64,000 nt of DNA from Glandiceps talaboti (Eukaryota; Hemichordata; Enteropneusta; Spengelidae). The notes beneath the pieces were generated by a model, which worked only from the letters and a program-made list of their open reading frames with translations, did not search any database and was not told the origin of the DNA. The position numbers and the translations under genes were made by a program. The stretch lies in assembly GCF_964340395.1 (NCBI RefSeq), contig NC_135558.1, positions 21,218,871-21,282,870 on the forward strand. The letters run 5' to 3'. Of this stretch, positions 1-13,500 are shown piece after piece; positions within the stretch are counted from its first letter, which is position 1; each line of letters opens with the position of its first letter.

Positions 1-3000
1 CTTTAGCCATTTGAAAACAAATGCCACTGTGAAGAAGATCTAACCTGCATTCTGGAGATTCCAAGCCAGCCACTCTAACTATTCAACCATCATGACTTCA
101 ATGATTTCAATTTAAGACAGTGAAATATACTAGTCTACATAATTACATACTAGTAGATGGTGAATAATAGATGAATCACAATCATTTCTAATTTACTCAA
201 AGTGAAAATATTTCAATCTAATTAATGATACATATTTCTAGATATTCAGATTTTAACCCCCAACCAGTGAGTAGATTTTCATTCTGTATACAAAAGCATT
301 ATAATGCTTACCAAATGCCAGCCATGTATCTCTGAGTTCCAGGTAAGTTTTTAGATTCAGTGTAAATGTAAGAGAAGCATCAGAACCAGGTACGTCTTTC
401 AGTTCTACGTACATACTATAACAGTAATACTGACCTGTCAATAGAAAAGAAATGAACAATTGAAAACGGAGATCATTTATACAAATATGAACATCTTTGA
501 TATAACACTTATCACTAATTACAACACAATATAGTCAACTTATAGATGAAGAATGAATTCAACAGTTGATTAACTGTGATAATCAGCCACAATAGGCAAA
601 CATATAAAGTCATTTTGTACACTTATTTTAAAGATATTTTATTTGCAATTGTAAAAATACACATCAATGATCTGGTCAGGTAACCAGTGGGTCATGGTCT
701 TGCTGGACTGTAAGACATGCTGTGTTGTTCAGTTGTTTACACACATGGCTGCTATCTAATAGGAATGGCTATACTTCACATCTTATACTTACAGACTAGG
801 GTTTACAAGTCATAATTTTTCCGCTACTTCATATTTTTGCTTGACTCTTCATAAAAATACACAGGTTCTACATTAGTTGTCATGAATCATAATAATTTAT
901 TGACTAATAAAAACTAGCCAAGTATAATTAGAGATATAAATGTAGAAAGGGAAAACTTACCAAAGATTAAGAGTACAAACATGGCTAGTATACCAAACCA
1001 AACCATAATACCAGCTATCCATCGCATTATGACAATCCAGATAAAGGACAGGATTGAAGACATAATCAAACCACTAGAAAGTAAATCAAACAAAAAACAA
1101 CAGATTAGTTCATGTTACTCATCAATAGACATATACAAGAGGTGTATATACATTGACAGTTTTTGACCTAGCAAGTTTTAGATAGAAGATTTGGCCTGCC
1201 AAGTGTGTACAATTATACAGTTCTGCCCAGACAGGCCCAAACAAGATTTTTCCACACCTAGTACCAACTTGTAGATTGCGTTTGAATTTAAAGAAAGCTC
1301 TTCAGTAGTTATTGCAATAATCTCATCAATTCAACTGCTCTTTTAAATCGACCACCCACAGAATCTTAGAAATGCAATTATTTTTCTAATTCTTGCATTT
1401 TGACCACAGCAAAATCAACATATATATTTTTCTCTTTTTTGATTTCGACCACCACATGTTATAACCATCGATTGGGAATTTCATTTTTATGAATCCTAGT
1501 AGTAAGAATGTGAGGTTGAAGTGTATTAACTTGGTTGGTGCAAATACTTAGTATATAAGACTAACACCATGACTGATTACTACAGCATGATGAACAGTCA
1601 TAACAATAACATCAATACCCCCCCCCCCACCCCCTCTTCCCCTCTCAAGTGTGACTGTTAATCCTGGTATTACTTACCCCAGCAATAAATGCCAGGATTC
1701 CTCAAAATCTTGAAACAACCTGTCAGCTATCTGTTGTGCATTAATGACGATGGCTAAAGATCTAAACAAACAAACAAACAAACAAACAAACAAACAAAGA
1801 ATTAACAAACTAGCAATAATAGTCAAAATAGATTAAATATCAACACCTAGTGAGAACAACATCATTATAAAGCTGCTACATTGTTATCACTTACATTAAT
1901 CACTTATTGGAATCATTATGACAATGAATAAGTCCATTCATTATTAATTGTTACACATGTCAACCACAATTTATTCATACTCTCAAATTTATGTCATGCA
2001 TAAATTTGTTATGTTGTGTTTATTGTCTTATAAATATAAACTTACATGAACTACAATAGTACAACTAAGCTATAAATGCAGTGTGTTAGCTATGGGACAC
2101 AGACACCATTGATGGTGAAGCCATGCAGTGTGTTAGCTATGAGACACAGACACCATTGATGGTGAAGCCATGCAGTGTGTTAGCTATGGGACACAGACAC
2201 CATTGATGGTGAAGCCATGCAGTGTGTTAGCTATGGGACACAGACACCATTGATGGTGAAGCCATGCAGTGTGTTAGCTATGGGACACATACACCACTGA
2301 TGGTGAAGCCATGCAGTGTGTTAGCTATGAGACACAGACACCATTGATGGTGAAGCCATGCAGTGTGTTAGCTATGGGACACATACACCACTGATGGTGA
2401 AGCCATGCAGTGTGTTTGCTATGAGACACAGACACCATTGATGGTGAAGCCATGCAGTGTGTTTGCTATGAGACACAGACACCATTGATGGTGAAGCCAT
2501 GCAGTGTGTTAGCTATGGGACACATACACCACTGATGGTGAAGCCATGCAGTGTGTTAGCTATGAGACACAGACACCATTGATGGTGAAGCCATGCAGTG
2601 TGTTAGCTATGGGACACATACACCACTGATGGTGAAGCCATGCAGTGTGTTTGCTATGAGACACAGACACCATTGATGGTGAAGCCATGCAGTGTGTTTG
2701 CTATGAGACACAGACACCATTGATGGTGAAGCCATGCAGTGTGTTAGCTATGGGACACATACACCACTGATGGTGAAGCCATGCAGTGTGTTTGCTATGA
2801 GACACAGACACCATTGATGGTGAAGCCATGCAGTGTGTTAGCTATGAGACACAGACACCACTGATGGTGAAGCCATGCAGTGTGTTAGCTATGGGACACA
2901 TACACCACTGATGGTGAAGCCATGCAGTGTGTTTGCTATGAGACACAGACACCATTGATGGTGAAGCCATGCAGTGTGTTAGCTATGAGACACAGACACC

Positions 3001-6000
3001 ATTGATGGTGAAGCCATGCAGTACGTTAGCTATGGGACACAGACACCATTGATGATGAAGCCATGCAGTGTGTGTTAGCTATAATGGGACACTGAAGCAT
3101 ACAAATGCTGACAATACTATGTAGGTAAAATAAACTAGTGACTTACTTTTCGGCCAGTTGTATTTCAGAACCAGTTATATTCTCTCCTGTTCTTGGATCT
3201 ATCAATGTCTGATTGTTGACATCTTGCAAGGCATCTTCCAAGTTACCGAGTGTATCAACAAGATATGATGGAACACACCTATCAAACACTGTAAAAGAAG
3301 TCAATCAAAGCTTTGAGATATCTTAGTAGATGATGTATAATCATGACCCCTACTTGACTTCAATCAAGACGGTAGCCAATGACAAAGTGTCTGAGTCAAT
3401 AAAAGATCCACTTGGATTTTAACAGTACTGTTGTGAATTTTCCAGGTCCATGAAATCATGTGAATGCAAATAAAAAATATATTGTTATGAAATTTTCTGT
3501 TGTGTACTAATACATAAATAACCCCATGATGATATGAGTGTAAATGTGGGTGTGCCCAGAGTATGTGTACTTGTACCAAACAATCTTTTTCTCCACAAAC
3601 ATCTTGCTATTTCATTCTGTTTAATTTTGTTAGAAAAAATATGTGTATTTGTTCCTTATTGATACTTACAAGCTTTACTCTCTAGATAGTATGCAGCACA
3701 TAGGTCATACTCAAATAATCCAAATGGTGTCTAAAAGGAGAAAAGAAATAAATTCATTCCAGTCAGCCAATGTTACTTAGTATAGATGACTACATGTTAC
3801 TATATACGGGTACTACCACATGATAACCATGATGTGTATGTTCAAACAGTAAATACAGAATTTCTTCCCTGGTTAGATTACGTCACATCAACTTGCTTCT
3901 ACTTCATTGATTCTATGGTATTCAAAATGTTCACAACACTAGCAACTAGTTTCATCCTCTTGTAACAAGACCTTAGATGTGTGCTAGGACAGTTCCTAAA
4001 TAAAAGCCGAGGATGACTACTTTGGGCAAGCCCTCAACAGTGCCTTTGGTCATTTTTTAAAGTTAGCAGAACATCTGTAAGGTCTAGCGGCTAGTTTACT
4101 ATTTTCACCATTGTTTCATAAAATCAGCTTACAATGATATAAATTATATTGTTTCCAATAATTTATCATCATTCAGCCACAGAATACTTCTGACATGGGG
4201 GGAGGGGGTTATCACTAATTGACTTCATGACATTAGGCTCCCTAAGTCACTTCCAATTTTCTTAGCTGATCAAATAAAAAAATCAAGCTAGGGAGTTAGA
4301 GTTATAGGCACAGCAGTATATTTGGCCATCCTAAATCAAACCCACTTCATCCTAAAAACTATATACTGTAGCAATACCATCACTATGAACAAATAGAATG
4401 AGATGATTGTACAAAACTTACAATGGCATTTGTGATAAATTCCTCCTTTGCATCCACATCATAGTCACAGATAAAATTGGACCAAAACTCATCACCAACA
4501 TTATCAGCGACAGTTCTCCTTTGTGCTAAGTTAGCAACACTGTCTACTTTGTTCATATCTGACCAGCCCCAGTTGAGGATATCATCACCAACTTCAGCAG
4601 CCAATGCAGTCAATAGATCCTTCTGTTCCCAGTAGCCTATCCATGTCTTATCAGGACACTCATTCATACAAACCTACAGATAGAGATAATTAAAATGATA
4701 TGCTATGTGGTAAAGCAAATATGGTAATATGTGACCTTGTCATCACATGCAACCAAATAATAAACTGTGTCGAGCAAGTATAAGAGAGAAGTGAAAGACA
4801 TCTACCTTTAATACTCAGTAGATTGAGGATGAAGATAATAAAATACCTTTATTTTACTATCATTCCAGAGTTAGTGATTAGACAAGTTTTGTGTTCACAA
4901 CTTTTAGTATGAAACAATCACAACATATTCCCATTACCATGGATACAAATTACTACGTAACCTTGATTAAAGTCACATCACTTTCTCACTTTCTACTTTA
5001 GATATAGACATTGTGATTTTAATTCTCCTGGTGAGTAGAGATTACGAGATTATACCAACCAAACTGAGGAGTAGGTTTTGATGACTTTCTACTCACCTGA
5101 GGGGTCAGACACTGTAGCTCTAGTAAAGTGGTTGTATCTGACCAAACTGAGGAGGTAGGTTATGACGACTTTCTACTCACCTGAGGGGTCAGACACTGTA
5201 GCTCTAGTAAAGTGGTTGTATCTGACCAAACTGAGGAGGTAGGTTATGACGACTTTCTACTCACCTGAGGGGTCGGACACTGTAGCTCTAGTAAAGTGGT
5301 TGTATCAGACCAAACTGAGGAGTAGGTTATGACGATTTTTTACTCACCTGAGGGGTCGGACACTAACTCTAGTAAAGTGGTTGTATCAGACCAAACTGAG
5401 GGGTAGGTTTTGATGACTTTCTACTCACCTGAGGGGTCGGACACTGTAGCTCTAGTAAAGTGGTTGTATCTGACCAAACTGAGGGGGTAGGTTATGACGA
5501 CTTTCTACTCACCTGAGGGGTCGGACACTGTAGCTCTAGTAAAGTGGTTGTAACTGACCAAACTGAGGGGGTAGGTTTTGATGACTTTCTACTCACCTGA
5601 GGGGTCGGACACTGTAGCTCTAGTAAAGTGGTTGTATCAGACCAAACTGAGGGGTAGGTTTTGATGACTTTCTAGTCACCTGAGGGGTCGGACACTGTAG
5701 CTCTAGTAAAGTGGTTGTATCAGACCAAACTGAGGGGTAGGTTATGATGACTTTCTACTCACCTGAGGGGTCGGACACTGCAGCTCTAGTAAAGTGGTTG
5801 TATCTGCACAGGCCAACATATCAAAGAAGAAGAGAACCGTCTTGTTCCTTAGTGAAAAAAATGTTAAAGACATTACGATTATAACTGTGTCATTTTTATT
5901 ACAATATTGTACATTGCATAGCTCTGAGATAAAGGTATTCAAAGTAGTATTGCAGTAAAACATTTTAACTTAACCAGCTACAAGTTACTTAATTATTGAT

Positions 6001-7466
6001 GAACATACATTGTACATGTATACATGTGGTATGTGTTTGCATGTCTACATCACAATCAGTGATTTTGATTCACTGAATGCAGTCTAACTGCTTGTAATAC
6101 TATTAACGTGAAGCCATTATTGTGATTTGAAAACTGAATGGTTGCAATGGGAAGTGATAATGCTACACACAAGACTATCTGATAATACTCACTCAAGACC
6201 AGTGTGGTAACCACATATGCGCCCTCTGGAGTCAGTAGGATGAATTAATTTATTGGGATCGCCTTTAGTCCATGCTGTGGAACACAAATCATTTATAATA
6301 TGTAAAAAATTGTGTCCACAATTTAAATAGCATATTTCTGTATACAGATTACTCTATCACAAACGTATACATATTTTATATCTATTGCTACATGTCAAGT
6401 CAATCTATTACTGATTGATATCTATAACATTATCTTTATGCCAATGTGTTTGAAATGGTCATGGCACTCCCTATACTAAATGATATCTTATAACTGGAAG
6501 TGGCAGCCCTGTTGTGATAATGTCTAGGATTTCATAAAATGTTGATCTCATCAAACAAACTGTCACTTTGCATGAAATCTTGCCATGTATGATGTAATTC
6601 ATAATTTACTAAGTGAGTTGGTCATGTTATATTAGTTAGCCCTTCTACAGCTCACTGCCACTTAGAGTGTTACCTGTCTATGTCTAGAGTTTGAAGAATT
6701 TTATGAAGACTTGTTTGAGTTGTATGTATGGTACTTAACTTACCAATATATCCAATTACAAGCATTCCACCGATGAAGAGCATAAATAGTATACAACAAA
6801 TAATGTCCGTACAACCCCTGAAAATAAAAACAGCAGAAATTAAAAGTAAATAGTGAAACTATCCATAATTCATGTTGACTTGAGACAAGGGGCATAAGCT
6901 GGGGTTATAAAAGTGGGGGGGAGGGGGGGGGTTAATTTTTGTCTCATATATAAGTCTTGTGATATTCTATTTTAATACTGAAGCACATTTTAGTAAATTA
7001 GGCTATTATACTTAGTCTACACTTACAATCAACAGAACTCAAACCAGCTATTACGATATATTGAAATATTAATTTGATGAAATAATACAAATTAGTAGTA
7101 ATGTGTATGATGTGTCCAAGTTATTACGTCAAGGTAACCCATATATCACTATCAATTAAATACCACAAGATGATTTCAAATGTCATTGAAGACATGTATC
7201 AACTTTAACACTAGAATTTATAGTTTAATTAAAGGTTGTACTAATTATGTACATACATTGTATGATTGTTTTTAGTATTTTCACCCGAGTAAATAGTCAG
7301 CTTGTTCCCTATCACTGTCTAATATTACAGTTTCCACATATCCAAGTGTAAATGTTGTCTGAATAATGAACATTTGAGTTCACAGGTTGTAGGCAATTTA
7401 ATTGCAGGGTACATACTACATTATAGGTATGGACATGGAGGTATCATAGCCTAATTTATTCCTGTG

Positions 7467-7554
<88 letters not shown>

Positions 7555-10500
7555 GTGTGTGTGTGTTTATTCCTGTTACTTTAATAGTAGATTTAGCCTA
7601 GAAAGATATTAAGTTACTTATTGATTTTGTGAAAGTCAATTATGAACTGTTCCTGAATCATTTAATGAACGTTTGTATTAACTGGAGAAAAGTTTACTGT
7701 CAACACAAACAAACTCACCTCTTTGCTATTGGACCATGGAATGATGGATCATATCGGAATGGCTCACCTATAAATGAGAACAAAAGTACATTTATTATCA
7801 TTAACTGAATGAAGTCAATAAAATTATATCGATTCCACCTTTAGTCTCTTTACTGCTTGATTGAATGTTGGTATAGTTCTGTATGAGAGAGATTTATCTG
7901 AAGTAGGAAACCAACACTGAATGTCAATAGCCACCAGTTGTCTACATAGAACAGCAGTACATTTTGAAGTTTACCAAGCAGCTGTATGTTATCAAGTCAG
8001 TGACCCAGTAGGACACCAACAAGTTGGATGATACAATGTTTTATGTATTAGCAATAGAGAACAGCAGTTAGCAGTTCACCAGGTGTATTAAACCAGTGAT
8101 CCTGTACCAGCAGATCAGCAATTCACCAGTTGTAAGACATTGGTACTAGTACCTGTACAGCAGTATTATGCAATTTGCAAGACAGCATTTCACCAATAGT
8201 TAACACGATGAGTTTTACCAACACAAATGTGTATGACAAAAAATTTGGATGATTATTGTTACCAGTTAATAGATAATATCTCTGAATAAACTGATTCAAG
8301 TGTTACAACTAATTGAACGAAAGACAAAGAGATAGACAGACAGCAACAAAGACTGACAGATAGACAGACAGATAGACAGACAGATACTTAGACAGGGTGA
8401 CGGACAGGAAGATACAGTGACTGACTGACTGACTGACTGACTGACTGACTGACTGACAGACAGACAGACCGACAGATCTTGATTGGTCTCCATGACAAAA
8501 AAAATTGAAAATCCATTTCAATGAAAATTTTGTACATTGCTACTTTTTCACAAACATTTCCATAGTTCTGATCTATAATATTAAAGAAAACATGAAATTT
8601 ATCAACATGATTTTAGTGGATTAATAATTGATATTGATTCAGAATTTTATTTTCCAAAAATATTACAATTTACAAAGCCATGGCAAAGAAGGAATGGGTA
8701 GTGTTCAGTATAAACACAGTTAGTTGGCACTGCAATTATTATAGCTGTAGTAACATTTTGGGGGACAGCTTTGTTTTAAACAGTATAATGGCATATTGTT
8801 GGTATTTACAATATTGGACATGGTGAGTATAATGACTTGTTGTGTGACTTACACACCATATACAATAGTATGAACATAACCAAAGTCAAATCAAGGTAAC
8901 ACCTACAATCCATTTTAATGTTTACTCACAACAATATCAAGACTACCACTGGTGATATAATTAATATGAAACAAAAATGCCCTGTGAAAATGTTACATGT
9001 ACAGTTACATTTATTGCAGCTTTACAGGGAAATATCAGTATGAGATATTATAACGACATTTTGATATGAATGGAGTCTCAAACATTGATAAGATTGTTTC
9101 ACACATGATTACAGAGAAATACAAAGTTGACAACAGATTTGGATTGTGTAATATCAACATAATAAGTTGTTACCCTGTTCTCTGTACAAAGTCATAGAAC
9201 TATTAGAATGTTTCAACTTCATTAAATTCTTTCATAATCTGTGTGTTATATTTATCAAACATAAAGACTTAATTATTTCATTTGAAAATGTCGTTATTTC
9301 CCCCAATGTAATGAAGAATAGCACCATAGCCTGAAGAGAAGAAAGACACAATATTCAGTTAAATTCCCAGTATGTACATTGTATGTATGTAATTAGAAGA
9401 CAGAGGTTTGAAGTAATAGAAATGTGTTATAATATGTCGCCACTTTTACCCTGAAATACACATCACCACCAAAGGTGAATACCCCAATACATATACTTGT
9501 AGTAGCTAGGACAAGAAAGACACCCATGACGTACATAGATTATGAAAAGAGACACTCAAATGTGTACATTTTTACCTCCGTGAGGGTTTAATACTTATAC
9601 CTTCAAAACAGTGTAAAAATGATGTCATTATTGTATTGCCATAGCAACAATCTTTCCCATATCAAAACAGGAAATGGTTTGTACTGATTCTTAGAATTTC
9701 ACATAAAATCAGCTGTGACATCACCACGGTATAATCTTGTATGTATTAATGGTAACATATGTCAGACTCCATGACATGCAATGTTTCATGATTATAAATA
9801 ACCGGATATTTACACTCACAACATATGGCATTTTTTAACTTATCTATTTCCTGCTGTGTTTTCCCAAACACCAAGTAATTATGTTATTCTATGTTATCTT
9901 ACCTATACAGAGTGTCAGAAGGAAACAAAATGATAGAAAATTGAAAATTAATATCAAATATGAATTTTTCAACATAATTTGCTTAAAAAATGATACGCAT
10001 GCCACATTATTGATGGTTACTATACATAAAGTGTGTTTTTTTATGTGTAGGTCAATTCATCATTTCCATAAATTACTTGGCTTCCACTTTTGTATGAATT
10101 CAGAGTCCCCCAAATAAACACAATGCAAGACTATTCAAGTCTAAACAACTTGGAAAGGAGTAGGAGAGCACATGCATGCACCCTAGTATGACACTGTACC
10201 TCACATTAGCCTTATCACAAGTACTTTACATGCCTACACACTGCACGCACGCACACACACACACACACACACACACATACAAACACATACACATATACAT
10301 ACGTCTAGACAAAAGTAAACATGGTGTCAGAGGTGAATTTCAACCTGATATGGAAGTCTAAATTTTGTGTGTCAAATGTACAAGGGAATTCATTATTTTA
10401 AGCACTGTACCATTCAAAATCAATCATACAATTTTTTATTGTATCTATGCAGCTGTATTTGAAGGGGAGAATCATGAGAAAGGACATGAGTATTATAAGC

Positions 10501-13500
10501 AGGCATTATTTTCAATTTTGACATGCATGTATTTAGCACAACAAATGAATCAATGAAATCTCATACATTGCATGACAATACTGTTAGAGGGCGCTATTAT
10601 TTCACATACACAGTACCCATACAATAACATGCATACATTTGTATGTGTGTGTATATATACTTGAGACACATTCATTCCTAACCCCAGCCTGATTACATAT
10701 ATTACCAACCATCCATTAAAATATTGACCACAACCCTCCACATTATACTTTATAATCTGCAGGCACAAATCTTTTCAGAAATTACAAGAAAGGAAATAGT
10801 ACAGATACTTTTGAGATTCTGGAGCAAGCAAGATGCGAGTATATGTTATGTGCATAAATTACCTTCAAATACAACCCATTCTGTGTATTACAGTAGTTTT
10901 AGCAGCACTTTTAACACAAGATTGCACCTAGGGGACAAATTTGATGTCTAATCTAAGAAACTCGAATCATCCATAACTTTGGAAAACTTTTTTCCTGGTC
11001 CTTTTTAGATCATAACTGTTCCTTGTATTGTTTTCAAGAAAATTGTTAATTTATATTTTCCAATAGAGTTTGATAGTACAGTGAAACAGAAGTAACAAAA
11101 AGCTGAAGACTTTTTTTCTGAGGTGCATAAACTTGACTAGAGTCAGGTGTCAGTACAGCTGTCAACTACCACACTAACACAGCATAGGTGTGTACAGTAA
11201 AATTGTCTTGTGCTGTTTACCATATCTATTTTCCTCGTCCATATCAAATGAACCTGGTTGGAAAAGAGAGACATCAAAGATGACATATAGCTGTGTAACA
11301 CACATAATTAGATTAGGTACATGTAGTGTAAAATTAATACAAACAAAAGAATCACAGAAAGACAATACAGTATATCAGAAATACTTTCCATTGAGGCTGG
11401 GTGGTTGATCTGATCTCAGATCACTATATTGGGTGGTCTGAAATCTGACATACAATGCTCTTTGGAAGAGAGAGAGAGATTGTGTAGTGTTACCAGGTTA
11501 ACCATCCAACCTTCTATTAAGACTACACTGAATACATGAGATGATAGAAATAAAACATTAGTAAGATTATAGTAAATATGAGTCTATATTCTGAAGTCAG
11601 CATGTGTTCTTGTCAAGTTAGCCAAGAGAATTGGCTACTGATCTGGTTCAACATACTGGTGAATTGGCTATCTGGTTCAACATACAGGTGAATTGACATT
11701 GCTAAACTAGATAACCAAGTCTTAACTGTTACATTATCTTAATTTCACTTGTACCATTCATACATATTATGTAGAATCTGAAAACATTACAACAGAAGTC
11801 TATGCATGATGTACAAAATGCACTGAGTACATGTAAGTGTGGTGTACTTGGAGCATTTGACATGTGACATCAATCAATCATACTTATAATTAGACTGTGT
11901 ATGTCGTGACGTTCAGCAATATACATCATAACTGGACTCTAGTAATATCTATGATAACATCTGTTCATGTAATATTTACACAGTCAGTCATCCAACAGCT
12001 GTACTCAGAATTTACATTTTGTACATACAGTTCTTACTCATCATATTTACTTCTCTGTATAATTCTATCAAGGCCAGCATTTCCATTAAATATGACCAGT
12101 GTCTTGTTGCCATGACATCAATGTAAACATGACACAGGATGTCCAACCACATACATGTATGTCCTAACAAGATGGTCACCATACGTACTCTGTATCATTT
12201 GATTAAGGCTATTATAATATTAAATATGACAGTGTTTGAATTTAGCGTAAGTCCAGGACATATACATTATATATAAAACAAACTGTACACTACTATATTT
12301 ATGAGGACATACAAAGTGTAGTCTAGACCAGTTAGAAATCAATAGTATCTCATTCTGTACATTGTAGCTGAATATTGGCTAACTCTGACTACCAAATATA
12401 ACATGCCCAGTATGTCCAATATTTTATATGTGACACCCACCACCTATAAAATAAACTAAGCTGGTTATGTTTACTCTTTATACTATTCTCAAGGCTATCT
12501 CTTAGTACATGTGACCACAGTGGTAAACATTTTGGAAAAGGAAATAAAAAGGATGGAATTTTGGTTCTAGGAAAAGAAGGATACTAGGACATGCAAGGAG
12601 TTTGACGGGAAGTAAACCAAAGGTGACACCGAAGATCTTTAAAACAACGACACTGACTTGAACTATTTGGTGTGGCTGTGTTAGAAGGGTCAGCTAGTAT
12701 TTTATTGAAATATGACATTGACAGTGTTTTGTTGCCATGACACCAATGTAAATAATATACAGGACTGTGCGGTGACATACATGTCATAAAATAAGTATAT
12801 CCTCAGACATGTACATTTTGTAATCATTTTAAATGATTTATTAGTCCAGCTATATTGTCCTGTAGTTAGTTAAAGGATAGAATTTTGGTGTCTCACCAAG
12901 AAATTAGTATCCATCAGTGATGTTTCACACAGGGCACACTGGTGACTTCATATGACCCCAGCACCCCACCCTAATATGCAAATAATAGCAAACCAAGAAC
13001 AATAGCACTATATCTTAAATGAACAGAGAAAGGAATGTGGACAGTTACATACTTTGTGTACACTGTATAGACAGTTTACAATAGCAATGATCCAAAAGCA
13101 TTCAGACTGTTGTACCAAAATGTCTATGGTGTCAAACACTAAATATTTCCAAAACTTTATTATGAGAGTTTACTGGTCAACTTTTTTAACAAATAGTTTA
13201 CAGACAAGACAACCAATATTTTCAGTCTATACGCCATTCAACTGATAATGTATGTCATACATACACAGAGTCTGAAACCATACCCTATTTTAAGACACCA
13301 GGCCTTTCTATTCATCTACAAGGAGTGAGGTCATCACCAAATATATGTCACATGTACTGTAGAAATGACTTATCAAAGGTCCTGAATTTCAACATTAAAT
13401 GATAATTTTCATCAACATATATATACCTGGTACTGCAATATTACCACCAATGATGTTAATGCAGTTTTCTGACTGATCATCCAGAATTGTGACCAGGTTA

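Larger units (their letters stand above)
435..2069. other. Introns 9-10 and part of intron 8: no genes seen
   Basis: Apart from exons at 961-1073 and 1678-1761, this is AT-rich intron sequence. It includes a C-rich run near 1619-1630 and an (AAAC)n microsatellite at 1764-1798 that abuts the acceptor of exon 9. Confidence 0.7.
6275..7718. other. Introns 2-3: no additional gene
   Basis: AT-rich intron sequence around exon 3, with a G-rich run at about 6915-6930 and a long (GT)n tract at 7470-7566. Nothing else coding was seen. Confidence 0.7.

Noticed and set aside
2070-3090. Regular 47-bp repeats considered as a CRISPR array
   Set aside because: There are no unique spacers between repeats and the locus is in a spliced animal gene; it is a minisatellite.
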